Counted from the stretch's first letter, positions 41,544 to 50,313 are shown. The stretch: 64,000 bases of DNA from UBA11164 sp034376725 (GCA_034376725.1 JAXMJH010000140.1:18945-82944); one strand, 5' to 3'. A program made the numbers and translations. Notes: generated from the sequence alone by a model not told the origin.

Positions 41544-44500
41544 TCAGCCCAGCCGCTGGTGCTGCTCGGTCAGGCTGTCGAGCTGGTGGCTCCAATCGGC
41601 CAGGCGCCGGCGCTCCTGATCGACCACGGCAGCTGGAGCGTTGTCCACGAAGGTGGCATTGCCCAGCTTGCCCTGGCATTTGCCGATCTCGGCCTGGACC
41701 CGCTTGATCTCCTTGTCCAGGCGGGCGCGTTCGGCGTCGACATCGATCAGCCCGGCCAGCGGCAACAGCACGCGCAGTTCGCCGATCACGGCCGCGGCGG
41801 CGGCCGGTGGGTCGGTTCCTTCGGTCAGCCAGGCCTGCGATTCGATGGAGGCGATGAAGCCGATGCTGCCGGCAAAGCGCTTCGCCCGCTCGCGGTCGCC
41901 GGCAATGCCGGCCTCGAACAGCAGCGGAAGCGGCTTGCGCGGCGGCAGGTTCATCTCGCTGCGCAGCTTGCGCACCGCCGAAATCACCGCCTTCAGCCAT
42001 TCGATATCGGCTTCGGCATTTGCGTCGGCCTCGCCGATGTCGGCGGCCACCGGATACGGCCGCTGGCCGATGCTGTCCTCGGTCAGCCCGAGCGCCGGCT
42101 TGACCGACTGCCAGATTTCTTCGGTGACGAAGGGAATCAGCGGATGCAGGGCACGCAGCAGGGTTTCCAGAACGGTCAGCAGCGTGCGCCGCGTACTGGC
42201 GGCCGCCTCGGCATCGTCGCCTGCCAGCGCCGGCTTCGCCAGTTCAAGAAACCAATCGCAGAATTCGTTCCAGGTGAACTCGTACAGCGCATGACTGGCC
42301 AGATCGAACCGGTAGGCCGCGAGCTGGTTCTCGACTTCGCCAAGGGTCGCGGCGAGACGGGCGAGGATCCAGCGTTCAGCGTGGGTCGCTGCGTTAGGGG
42401 AATGGGGAATCGGGAATCGGGAATGGTCAGGGACGGGAATCGGGAATCGGGAATCGGGAATCGTTGTCGTCGCAGTTGTTGTGAGACCGGCCTCGGGCGT
42501 GGTGTCGGTCGCTTTTGACGAATCCCGAATCTCGAATCCCGAATGCCCGCAGTTGATAAGCACAAACCGCGATGCATTCCACAGCTTGTTGCAGAACGCC
42601 TTGTAGCCCTCGCAGCGGCTGAGGTCGAACTTGATGTCGCGGCCGTGGCTGGCGAGGCTGGCGAAGGTGAAGCGCAGGGCGTCGGCGCCAAAGGCGGGGA
42701 TGCCGTCGGGGAACTCCTTGCGGGTGGCCTTCTCGATTTTTGCCGCCATCTGCGGCTGCATCAGGCCGGCGGTGCGCTTGGCGACCAGGGCATCGAGGCT
42801 GATGCCGTCGATCAGGTCGATCGGGTCGAGCACGTTGCCCTTGGACTTGGACATTTTCTGGCCGTCCTTGTCGCGCACCAGACCGGTGATATAAACGTCC
42901 TTGAACGGAATCTGCCCGGTGAAGTGGTCGGTCATCATCACCATCCGCGCGACCCAGAAGAAGATGATGTCGAAGCCGGTGACCAGCACGCTGGACGGCA
43001 GGTAGCGGTCGAAACCGCGCTCGGCCATGGCTTGTTGGTTGGGCCAGCCGAGCGTGGAGAACGGCCACAGGGCGGAGCTGAACCAGGTTTCCAGCACGTC
43101 GTTGTCGCGGGTGAGGCACAGCTGCGGGAAGCCATAGGAGCGAAGTTTTTGCTCGATCTGAATTTCGCTGTCGTCGGACGAGAGTCCGGCGTTCTCAATG
43201 GTGTTCTCGTTATCTGTGGCCCTCAGGAATTTCGCGTAAGCCTCGAATGGCGTTTTGCCGACATAGTGCCTGCCATGATTGTCGTACCACGCCGGAATGC
43301 GGTGACCCCACCAGAGCTGGCGGCTGATGCACCAGTCCTGGATGTTTTCCATCCAGTGCCGGTAGGTGTTGATCCAGTTCGGCGGCACGAAGCGGATGCT
43401 GCCCGGCGTGCCATCGACGCCTTCGACCAGCTCCAGCCCACGCCGGCCCAGTTCATCCATCTTCACGAACCATTGGTAAGTGAGCAAAGACTCGATCACC
43501 TGGCCGGTGCGGTCGCCTCTGGGCACCTGAAGTTTGTGCGGTTTGGTTTCGATCAGCAGGCCGAGCGCTTCGAGATCGGCCAATACGGATTTGCGCGCGT
43601 CGTAGCGGTCAAGGCCACGGTACTTCGCGGGGGCGTTGTTATTGATCGCCGCCGTCGGTGTGAAGATGTTGATCGGTTCGAAACCGTGGCGCTGGCCGAT
43701 CGCGTAATCGTTGGGATCGTGCGCCGGGGTGATCTTCACGCAGCCGGTGCCGAACTCGCGTTCGACGTAGGCATCTTTGATGATCGGAATCTCGCGCTCG
43801 CACAGCGGAAGTCGTAGAGTCTTTCCGACCAGATGCGCGTAGCGCTCGTCATCCGGATGCACGGCCACGCAGACATCGCCGAGCAGGGTTTCCGGGCGGG
43901 TGGTGGCGACCACCAGGCCGGGTCGGCCGTCCGGCCCGCGCAGCGATTCATCAGCGAACGGGTACAGGATCGACCAGAGAAAGCCGTCTTCTTCCTCGCT
44001 GACCACTTCCAGATCGGAAATGGCGGTCTTGAGCACCGGGTCCCAGTTGACCAGGCGCTGCCCGCGATAGATCAGGCCCTGCTCATGCAGCCGAACGAAG
44101 CATTCGACCACGGCTTCGGACGGCATCTCGTCCATGGTGAACACGCTGCGCGACCAGTCGCCGGAGGCGCCGAGCCTTCGCATCTGCCGTTCGATGGTGT
44201 CGCCGGAATGCTGCTTCCACTCCCAGACCTTCTCGACGAACGCCTCGCGGCCCAGCCCTTCGCGGGTGAGATTTTCGGCGGCCAGATTGCGCGACACCAC
44301 CATCTCGGTCGCGATGCCGGCATGGTCGGAACCCACCTGCCAGAGCGTGTCGAAGCCGCGCATCCGGTGATAGCGGATCAACGCGTCCATCAGCGTGTGC
44401 TGGAAGGCGTGACCCATGTGCAGGGTGCCGGTGACGTTCGGCGGCGGCAGCAGGATGCAGTAAGGCGGGCCTTCCCCCGACGGCGCGAACGCCCCGCTGG

Positions 44501-44570
44501 TTTCCCAATGCTGGTACCAGCGGGTCTCGAATTCGGCGGGGCTGTAGCTTTTCGGAAGAGAGTCGGACAT
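41544..44570 (-). CDS. valS: Valyl-tRNA synthetase with an in-frame repeat-derived insertion
   Basis: Class I synthetase charging tRNA-Val, 1008 residues (E. coli 951). The catalytic HIGH-type motif is NVTGTLHMGHAFQHTLMDAL (about residues 45-64) and the KMSKS motif is KMSKSKGNVLDP (about 576-587). The editing CP1 domain lies between them, and there is an anticodon-binding domain and a C-terminal coiled coil (LAGLIDVDAERARLDKEIKR). Between RFVLINCG and AERWILARLA, where homologues have a short linker, about 50 extra residues are encoded by a heptad element (42398-42547); they include DSRFPIP repeats. The frame stays open. The ATG at 44570 is chosen because conservation starts at MSDSLPKSYSPAEFETRWYQ; a longer open frame upstream only reads repeat and antisense sequence. 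holC lies upstream. Confidence 0.96.
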   Translation of the reverse strand: MSDSLPKSYSPAEFETRWYQHWETSGAFAPSGEGPPYCILLPPPNVTGTLHMGHAFQHTLMDALIRYHRMRGFDTLWQVGSDHAGIATEMVVSRNLAAENLTREGLGREAFVEKVWEWKQHSGDTIERQMRRLGASGDWSRSVFTMDEMPSEAVVECFVRLHEQGLIYRGQRLVNWDPVLKTAISDLEVVSEEEDGFLWSILYPFADESLRGPDGRPGLVVATTRPETLLGDVCVAVHPDDERYAHLVGKTLRLPLCEREIPIIKDAYVEREFGTGCVKITPAHDPNDYAIGQRHGFEPINIFTPTAAINNNAPAKYRGLDRYDARKSVLADLEALGLLIETKPHKLQVPRGDRTGQVIESLLTYQWFVKMDELGRRGLELVEGVDGTPGSIRFVPPNWINTYRHWMENIQDWCISRQLWWGHRIPAWYDNHGRHYVGKTPFEAYAKFLRATDNENTIENAGLSSDDSEIQIEQKLRSYGFPQLCLTRDNDVLETWFSSALWPFSTLGWPNQQAMAERGFDRYLPSSVLVTGFDIIFFWVARMVMMTDHFTGQIPFKDVYITGLVRDKDGQKMSKSKGNVLDPIDLIDGISLDALVAKRTAGLMQPQMAAKIEKATRKEFPDGIPAFGADALRFTFASLASHGRDIKFDLSRCEGYKAFCNKLWNASRFVLINCGHSGFEIRDSSKATDTTPEAGLTTTATTTIPDSRFPIPVPDHSRFPIPHSPNAATHAERWILARLAATLGEVENQLAAYRFDLASHALYEFTWNEFCDWFLELAKPALAGDDAEAAASTRRTLLTVLETLLRALHPLIPFVTEEIWQSVKPALGLTEDSIGQRPYPVAADIGEADANAEADIEWLKAVISAVRKLRSEMNLPPRKPLPLLFEAGIAGDRERAKRFAGSIGFIASIESQAWLTEGTDPPAAAAAVIGELRVLLPLAGLIDVDAERARLDKEIKRVQAEIGKCQGKLGNATFVDNAPAAVVDQERRRLADWSHQLDSLTEQHQRLG
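42398..42547. repeat. Inverted heptad-array element inside valS
   Basis: A 150-bp element. The left side holds GGGAATG/GGGAATC units at 42398-42425 and four perfect GGGAATC units at 42435-42462. The core is about 57 bp, ending GTCGCTTTTGAC. The right side holds four GAATCCC-like units at 42520-42547. Because 150 is a multiple of three and no stop arises in the valS frame, the gene remains open. The core end matches the element at 16 kb. Confidence 0.85.
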
Positions 44571-44596
44571 CGGGTCGGCTTGGTTGGGTTGGAGCG

Positions 44597-44743
44597 GGGA
44601 ATGGGGAATGGAGGGCCGGGAATCGGGAATCGGGAATAGGGAATCGCAAAAGCCTGGAGCGAGAAGCTTTTCGCCTTGGCGGCTTGGGGGCCAGGAGCGT
44701 GCTCTCGGCTCTGTCGATTCCCCATTCCCGATTCCCGATTCCC
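44597..44743. repeat. Inverted heptad-array element between valS and holC
   Basis: A 147-bp element with left heptads GGGAATG x2, GAGGGCC, GGGAATC x2, GGGAATA, GGGAATC (44597-44645). The core of about 70 bp includes GCGAGAAGCTTTTCGC, a self-complementary stem, and the right array is GATTCCC, CATTCCC, GATTCCC x2 (44716-44743). It lies 26 bp upstream of the valS start (on the minus strand) and 12 bp from the holC stop, so the valS promoter or leader must lie in or across it. Confidence 0.85.
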
Positions 44744-44755
44744 GGCCCCCCGGCG

Positions 44756-45178
44756 TCACATATCGTACTTGTTGAGCTCGAATCCGCGCGCCTGGTAGTC
44801 CTTCCAGCGCTGGCGCAGGGGGTCGCGGGCGGCCGGGTCGGCGGGCACGACTTCCAGCACGCGCTCGCAGGTGCCGGTGAAGGCCTGGTCGCGGAGATTG
44901 ATGATCAGCGGTCGGGCCGGGGTATCGGTGTCCGGAGTGGCGATCAGTACCGGGGTGATGTCGTCGTCCTCGTCCTGCCCAGCGATCTGGTGCGCAATAT
45001 AGGTATCGGCGTCGAATGCCCACAGCAGATCGTCCAGCGCCTCGGCCTGGCTGCGATCGCGCGCGAGAATCAGCGTCGGCTGATCGGCCGCGCAGGCTTT
45101 TTTTGCCAGCTCGCAGACCAGGCGCAGCGGCTCGTCGCGAAACCGCGGCTTGGCGATCAGATAGAAGTCGGCGCGCAT
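44756..45178 (-). CDS. holC: DNA polymerase III chi subunit
   Basis: Clamp-loader accessory subunit that links SSB to the tau/gamma complex through psi. The 140-residue product has the typical HolC pattern: RADFYLIAKPRFRDEPLRLV, then ALDDLLWAFDADTYIAHQIA, TPVLIATPD, PLIINLRDQAFTGTCERVLE and the C-terminal RQRWKDYQARGFELNKYDM. The conserved order pepA-holC-valS matches E. coli. Here the gene is flanked on both sides by heptad-array elements (12 bp from its stop and 7 bp from its start), isolating it from its neighbours. Confidence 0.93.
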   Translation of the reverse strand: MRADFYLIAKPRFRDEPLRLVCELAKKACAADQPTLILARDRSQAEALDDLLWAFDADTYIAHQIAGQDEDDDITPVLIATPDTDTPARPLIINLRDQAFTGTCERVLEVVPADPAARDPLRQRWKDYQARGFELNKYDM

Positions 45179-45185
45179 GGGGGCC

Positions 45186-45307
45186 GGGAATCGGGAATGG
45201 GGAAAGAGGAATCGCTGGTCGAAAAGCCAATGGCTCGGCGCCGTTTGGGCTGGGGCGGTGCCGTTGCTCTTGTTCTAGCCATTCCCGACTCCCGACTCCC
45301 GATTCCC
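45186..45307. repeat. Inverted heptad-array element between holC and pepA
   Basis: A 122-bp element. The left units are GGGAATC, GGGAATG and two degenerate copies (45186-45213). The core of about 66 bp includes GGTCGAAAAGCC. The right units are CATTCCC, GACTCCC x2 and GATTCCC (45280-45307). Its right arm overlaps the 3' end of pepA and encodes the last residues and stop of that gene. Confidence 0.85.
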
Positions 45308-46783
45308 GGCTCTATCCGCCAACCAGCGCACCAGCAGTGCGACCGGGCGACCGGTGGCCATGCCTTTGCGGCCTTCGTCCCAGGCGCTGCCGGCGATGTC
45401 GAGGTGGGCCCAGCGTTGGCCTTCGGTGAATCGCGACAGGAAGCAGCCGGCGGTGATCGCGCCGCCCCATTTGCTGCCGATGTTGGCCATATCGGCGAAG
45501 GCCGAATCCAGAAGCGGCTGATAGTCGTCCCAGATCGGCAGGCGCCAGGCCCGGTCGTGGACGGCGGTGCCGGCGTCAAGCAGCTCCTGGGCCAGATCAT
45601 CGTGCTTGCTCATCAGGCCGGTCGCGTGCTTGCCCAGCGCCACCACGCAGGCGCCGGTGAGGGTGGCGACATCGACGATGGCTTCCGGCTCGAAGCGCTG
45701 GCAGTAGGTCAGCGCGTCGCACAGAATCAGACGGCCTTCGGCGTCCGTGTTCAGCACCTCCACCGTCTTGCCCGACATCGTGTCCAGCACATCGGAGGGG
45801 CGATAGGCATCGCCATCGGTCATGTTTTCCACGGCGGCAACGATGGTGATCAGGTTGACCGGCAGCTTGAGCTTGACTGCGGTCGCGAAGGCGCCGATGA
45901 CCGTGGCCGCTCCGCACATGTCGAACTTCATTTCCTCGATGCCGCCCTGCACCTTCAGATTTATGCCGCCGCTGTCGAAGGTGATGCCCTTGCCGACCAA
46001 GGCATAGGGCTTGGCTTCGCCGGCGCCTGTCCAGCGCAGGACGATCAGCTTGGGCGGGTTGGCCGAGCCGCGCGCCACTGCCAGCAGCGCTCCCATGCCC
46101 AGGCGCTCCATCTCGGCGCGCTCCAGCACTTCGCAGGTCGCACCTGGATGGGCGTCGGCCAACCGCTGGGCCTGGTCGGCGATATAGGCCGGATTGCAGA
46201 TATTGGGCGGCAGATTGCCGAGCTCGCGAGCCAATTCAATGCCTGCAGCCACGGCCAGGCCGTAATCCAGGGCGTGTTGCCGGCTGGCGTCGGCCATGAA
46301 ATGCAGACTGGCCAGACCCCCGGTCTTGTCGGCGCCGTTGCGCGGCCGCGCCCGCGAGTAGCGGTAGGCAGTCCGGTCGGCGACCACCACGGCCTGACTC
46401 AAGGCCCAATCGGCGTCCCGGCCGCTCACGTCGAGCGTATCGAGCGTCATCAGCGCGGTGCGCGAGGCGCCATTGCGCAGCGCGCCGACCGCCGCCTCCA
46501 CCGCCTTGCCGAATTCGCCCGCCCCAAATTTCTTCCGTTCACCCAGGCCGACTACCAGCACCCGGGCGGCGGTGATGCCATCCAGGTCATGAATCACCAG
46601 CGTCTGACCGGCCTTGCGCGGCAGATCTCCGCGATTAAACAGAGCGGAGAGGCGACCTTTGCTTTCGGCATCCAGCGCGCTGGCGGCGGCGCTCAGGCCG
46701 GTATCCGAATAACATCCGACGACGACACAATCGACGTCCGCCAAGTGCGCAGCGCTCGCGTTCAACGAGAATTCCAGAGCCAT
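45275..46783 (-). CDS. pepA: Leucyl aminopeptidase (cytosol aminopeptidase family M17)
   Basis: Hexameric dinuclear zinc/manganese aminopeptidase, which in E. coli also acts as a DNA-binding architectural protein. The 502-residue product has the M17 catalytic region LVGKGITFDSGGINLK, EEMKFDMCGAATVIGAF and NTDAEGRLILCDALTY with metal ligands and bicarbonate site. The C-terminal LDIAGSAWDEGRKGMATGRP is also family-typical. The last ten residues, GNRESGVGNG, and the TAG stop are read from the right arm of a heptad element rather than from native sequence. The ATG at 46783 is used; an ATG 18 bp upstream is possible. It is divergent from lptF (128-bp gap), as in E. coli. Confidence 0.96.
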   Translation of the reverse strand: MALEFSLNASAAHLADVDCVVVGCYSDTGLSAAASALDAESKGRLSALFNRGDLPRKAGQTLVIHDLDGITAARVLVVGLGERKKFGAGEFGKAVEAAVGALRNGASRTALMTLDTLDVSGRDADWALSQAVVVADRTAYRYSRARPRNGADKTGGLASLHFMADASRQHALDYGLAVAAGIELARELGNLPPNICNPAYIADQAQRLADAHPGATCEVLERAEMERLGMGALLAVARGSANPPKLIVLRWTGAGEAKPYALVGKGITFDSGGINLKVQGGIEEMKFDMCGAATVIGAFATAVKLKLPVNLITIVAAVENMTDGDAYRPSDVLDTMSGKTVEVLNTDAEGRLILCDALTYCQRFEPEAIVDVATLTGACVVALGKHATGLMSKHDDLAQELLDAGTAVHDRAWRLPIWDDYQPLLDSAFADMANIGSKWGGAITAGCFLSRFTEGQRWAHLDIAGSAWDEGRKGMATGRPVALLVRWLADRAGNRESGVGNG

Positions 46784-46911
46784 GATGAAGATTCCGTACA
46801 ATTGCAGGATTGAACAGGGATCGGCGAAGACAGCGGCCGGCGCGATGACAGCCAGCCCGCAGTTTCCGCACCGACAAGCCCTCTAGTCTAACAAAGGCAT
46901 CCAACCGGCCC

Positions 46912-47991
46912 ATGCGGCTCATCGATCGTTATCTACTGCGCCAGTTCGTGCAGACAACCGGAGCCACCACCGCCGTGTTGCTGATGGTCAGCTTCAGCGG
47001 CATCGTGGCCGACCTGCTTTCGGAAATCGTCCGTGGCAAGGTGCCTGCCGTTTTGCTGGTTTCGCAGCTCGGATTGCGAGTGCTTCAGTTCCTGCCTCTG
47101 ATCCTGCCTCTGGCACTGTTTCTGGGGCTTATCCTGGCGATCGGCCGGTTGTATCGGGAGTCGGAGATGACCGTGCTGGGCTCGGTCGGCCTGGGCCCGC
47201 GGCAAATGCTCGGCCCGCTGGCGCGGTTGGCCGTTCCGGCGGTGCTGGTGATCGCGACATTTTCGCTATGGATCGGGCCGTCAGCCCAGCGCGAAGCGGC
47301 AGCGATGATCGATTCGGCCAATCGATCGCTTCTGCTGGCCGGGCTGGAGCCCGGTCGGTTCGCGCAGATTCCCGGTCGCGATGGCGTCCTGTATGTCGGC
47401 GAGATGACGGCCGACGGCAGCCGGTTCGGCAACCTGTTCATCGAGTCGGACAAGGAGGGTCGGATCGATGTCGTCACTGCGACGCATGGCGAACTGTTTT
47501 TCGACGGCGAGCAGGAACGCTACCTGCGCCTGGAGGATGGCTTCCGGGTCGAGGGCGACCTGGAGCGACTGGATATCCGGATGATGCGCTTTGAGCGCAA
47601 TGATCTGCGCCTGCCCGACCATCAGCGCCGCAATCTGGTCGAAGATCCCGAGCTGCGCTCCACCGCGTCGCTGATTCTCGATGCCCAGCCCGATGCCCGT
47701 GCCGAGCTGCACTGGCGGCTGGCCATGCCGATCGCCGCCGGGGTGCTGTCGCTGCTGGCCATCCCGCTGTCGCGCAGCCAGCCCAGACAGCCGCGCTACG
47801 GCCGTCTGTTGTTGGCCCTGCTGGGATATCTGGCTTACCTGAATTTTCTGGTGCTTGGCACTGTCTGGCTGGCGGAGGGTGAAATATCCAGCCCGCTGGG
47901 CCTGTGGTGGGTGCATCTGCCGGCCCTGCTGCTGGCGTACTGGCTGCTTTCGACCGACGGGCGGCTGCCGCGCGGATCGGGGGCCAGGTGA
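46912..47991 (+). CDS. lptF: LPS export ABC transporter permease LptF
   Basis: Inner membrane permease subunit of the LptB2FG complex that extracts lipopolysaccharide for transport to the outer membrane. In 359 residues it has six membrane helices in two groups of three (about residues 10-130 and 265-350), enclosing a periplasmic beta-jellyroll domain. Family hallmarks are MRLIDRYLLRQFVQTTGATT, LILAIGRLYRESEMTVLGSV and HWRLAMPIAAGVLSLLAIPL. lptG follows with a GTGA overlap. The divergent gene is pepA, the same arrangement as in E. coli. Confidence 0.95.
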   Translation: MRLIDRYLLRQFVQTTGATTAVLLMVSFSGIVADLLSEIVRGKVPAVLLVSQLGLRVLQFLPLILPLALFLGLILAIGRLYRESEMTVLGSVGLGPRQMLGPLARLAVPAVLVIATFSLWIGPSAQREAAAMIDSANRSLLLAGLEPGRFAQIPGRDGVLYVGEMTADGSRFGNLFIESDKEGRIDVVTATHGELFFDGEQERYLRLEDGFRVEGDLERLDIRMMRFERNDLRLPDHQRRNLVEDPELRSTASLILDAQPDARAELHWRLAMPIAAGVLSLLAIPLSRSQPRQPRYGRLLLALLGYLAYLNFLVLGTVWLAEGEISSPLGLWWVHLPALLLAYWLLSTDGRLPRGSGAR

Positions 47992-49085
47992 AGCCCTTCC
48001 TGCCGGTGCATGATCGCTATATCGCCCGCATCGCTTTCGTGGCGGTCGCCATGGCATGGACGGTGCTGCTGGGCTTTGACCTGATCGTCGCGCTGGTCGG
48101 CGAACTGGGCGATATCGGCAAGGGCCAGTTCGGCTTTCTGGATGCCGTACTCAGCACCCTGCTCAGCGCACCCAGACGCGCCTACGAGCTGTTTCCCACG
48201 GCGGCGGTCATCGGCTGCCTGCTGGGCCTGGGCGGCCTGGCTGCCGGCTCCGAGCTGATTGCCCTGCGTGCCGCAGGCCTGTCAAAACTGCGTATCGCCG
48301 CCAGCGTCCTGGCTCTGGTAGCGCTGATCACCGGCGTCATGGTGATCGTTGGCGAAACCATCGGCCCGGCCGGGGAACGCGCCGCGCAAAGCCTTGTCAC
48401 GCGGGCGCGCAGCAGCGACATGGTGTCGGCCAGCTGGTCCGGCCTGTGGGCGCGCGAGGGCGATGTCTATCTCAATGCGCGCGACGTGCTGGTCCGCGAT
48501 GTCGATCCGGTACCGCATGTCGAGATGGTGGGCGTGAAGCTGTTTCAACTCGACGCCGACGGCCGGCTGAAAAGCCTCTCGCGGGCGCGCCGGGCGATCC
48601 ACGATGGCAGCGGCTGGACGCTGTACGACGTTCGACGTGTGGAGCTGGACGCGCTATCGGCGACCGCGATCGAGCTGGCCGAACAAACTTGGCCGTCGCG
48701 TCTTGATGGCAATACGTTGATTGCCAGTGTCAGTCGGCCGCGCTACATGCCCAGTGCCCGGTTGCGGGCCGGTATCGACTACATGCGCCGAAATGGCGTC
48801 GATCCAGGCCCCTACGAGGCCGCTTACTGGGCGCGCTGGTTCTATCCGTTCAACGTGTTGGCGTTGTGCCTTGCCGCCATGCCGTTCGCCTTCGGCCCAC
48901 TGCGTTCCGGCGGTGTCGGCAAGCGCTTGTTCGCCGGCATCATGTTTGGTTTGAGCTTTTTCCTGCTCAACCGGTTGGCGGTCAATCTGGCTGGGGTATA
49001 CGGCCTGGACATGCGCCTGGCGAACGCGTTGCCGCCGCTGACCATGCTGATCGTATCGGCCTGGCTGTTCCGGCGTCGCGGGTGA
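47988..49085 (+). CDS. lptG: LPS export ABC transporter permease LptG
   Basis: Second permease of LptB2FG. The 365-residue product starts with GTG overlapping the lptF stop. Features are HDRYIARIAFVAVAMAWTVL, the coupling-helix region GSELIALRAAGLSKLRIAAS, a jellyroll domain (about residues 130-265) and the C-terminal helices with YWARWFYPFNVLALCLAAMP, FAFGPLRSGGVGKRLFAGIM and FLLNRLAVNLAGVYGLD. The ATPase LptB is not in the window, as is usual. Confidence 0.95.
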   Translation: MKPFLPVHDRYIARIAFVAVAMAWTVLLGFDLIVALVGELGDIGKGQFGFLDAVLSTLLSAPRRAYELFPTAAVIGCLLGLGGLAAGSELIALRAAGLSKLRIAASVLALVALITGVMVIVGETIGPAGERAAQSLVTRARSSDMVSASWSGLWAREGDVYLNARDVLVRDVDPVPHVEMVGVKLFQLDADGRLKSLSRARRAIHDGSGWTLYDVRRVELDALSATAIELAEQTWPSRLDGNTLIASVSRPRYMPSARLRAGIDYMRRNGVDPGPYEAAYWARWFYPFNVLALCLAAMPFAFGPLRSGGVGKRLFAGIMFGLSFFLLNRLAVNLAGVYGLDMRLANALPPLTMLIVSAWLFRRRG

Positions 49086-49110
49086 TTCGTGTGCCAACTT
49101 CCGGGTCGGG

Positions 49111-50313
49111 TTAGGGCAGCTCGGACTCGTACCAGTCGGATTCGTCCAGGCCCAGCGCGCGATCCATCATCAGCGGCAGCAGGGCGGAAGGCGAGGCGTG
49201 CTCGTGATGCCACAGCACAGCCATGCCGATGTCGCGCTCCGGTATCAGGGCGATGATGGCGCGATAGCCCTGCACGGCGCCAGCATGGTAGATCATCCGG
49301 TGTCCGCCGTAGGTGTACACCCGCCAGCCCAGCGCATAGTGCGCCTCGCTCACCCGCGCGCGCCGCCATGCCGAACGGCCCAGCTGATCGGGCGTGGCGA
49401 CCTGGGGTTGGTAGATTTCGGCCAGCAGTGCGGCGGGCATCACCTCGGGTCGGTGGCCCAGCAGTGCGATCAGCCAGATCCCCAGGTCGGCGGCGCTGGC
49501 GTTGACGCCGGCAGCGGGCGGGACACGGTAATAGTTTTCCTTGGGGGCGACCGCCTGCCATCGGCCGCTGTGCCGGACATGAGGGCGCGCCCAGTCGGGG
49601 CTGCTTTGCAGGCCCTCCAGCCCGTAGCTGGCGTCGCGCATGCCCAGCGGTCCGAGCACCCGTTTGGTCACCGAAAGCGGAAAGAACTCGCCGGTGACCG
49701 CGAAACTCACATCGCTGATCAGACTGAAAGCGATGTTCTGATAGGCGTAGCAATGCCCGGGCTGGCAGCGCATCGGCGCCTCCCCCAATCGGGCGGCAAG
49801 CAGCGGGTAGGGCTGATCGGCCTCCAGCGCGCGATCGAGGAAGTTGTAGGGGTGTATGCCGATCTGGTGGCTGAGAATGTCGCGGACGGTCAGGTGGGCG
49901 GCCGCACTGCGGTCGGCCAGCGTGAGTGCCGGCAGGTAGTCGATTACCGGCGCATCCCAGCGCAGCGCTCCTTCACGAACCAGCATGGCGGCCAGGGTGC
50001 CGGCAAAGCCCTTGGATAGCGACGCCAGCCGAAAGACGGTGTGCTCGGTGACTGGCCGGTCGCGGTCGGCTTCCACCACGCCATGTCCACGCGCGGCCAG
50101 CACGCGCTGGCCCTGGACGACGGTGTAAGCCAGGCCGGGAATGTCATTGCGCTGGACGATATCGCCGGCGAACCGGTCGAATTCGGCGATTTGCGGACTC
50201 AGGTCGCGGTAGCGGGCCGGCGGATCGACGGGCGCGGGCGGTTCGATGCGGGAGCAGGCTGCTGCGCTGCCGCAGCCGGTGGCGATGATCAGTACGACCG
50301 CCCAGCGACGCAT
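49111..50313 (-). CDS. Beta-lactamase-fold serine hydrolase, predicted lipoprotein
   Basis: Serine hydrolase of the class C beta-lactamase / D-aminopeptidase / esterase superfamily, 400 residues from this start. MRRWAVVLIIATGCGSAAAC is a lipoprotein-type signal. The catalytic Ser-x-x-Lys is in FRLASLSKGFAGTL, the second motif Tyr-x-Asn in CYAYQNIAF and the third (HAG in place of KTG) in MIYHAGAVQGYRAIIALIPE. Such proteins may act on peptidoglycan or be esterases; a resistance role is not implied. A GTG 57 bp upstream (at 50370) would lengthen the N-terminus. It converges with lptG and is divergent from lemA. Confidence 0.9.
   Translation of the reverse strand: MRRWAVVLIIATGCGSAAACSRIEPPAPVDPPARYRDLSPQIAEFDRFAGDIVQRNDIPGLAYTVVQGQRVLAARGHGVVEADRDRPVTEHTVFRLASLSKGFAGTLAAMLVREGALRWDAPVIDYLPALTLADRSAAAHLTVRDILSHQIGIHPYNFLDRALEADQPYPLLAARLGEAPMRCQPGHCYAYQNIAFSLISDVSFAVTGEFFPLSVTKRVLGPLGMRDASYGLEGLQSSPDWARPHVRHSGRWQAVAPKENYYRVPPAAGVNASAADLGIWLIALLGHRPEVMPAALLAEIYQPQVATPDQLGRSAWRRARVSEAHYALGWRVYTYGGHRMIYHAGAVQGYRAIIALIPERDIGMAVLWHHEHASPSALLPLMMDRALGLDESDWYESELP

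Noticed and set aside
44571..45230. A long in-frame extension upstream of valS that would make a 1228-residue protein
   Set aside because: It reads through the 147-bp heptad element and antisense to holC; ValRS conservation begins at MSDSLPKSYSPAEFE (44570). The openness comes from stop-free repeat sequence.
49111..50313. Acquired beta-lactamase resistance gene
   Set aside because: It has the beta-lactamase fold motifs (SxxK, YxN, HAG) but is a chromosomal lipoprotein-type hydrolase with no mobile context; a resistance function is not supported.
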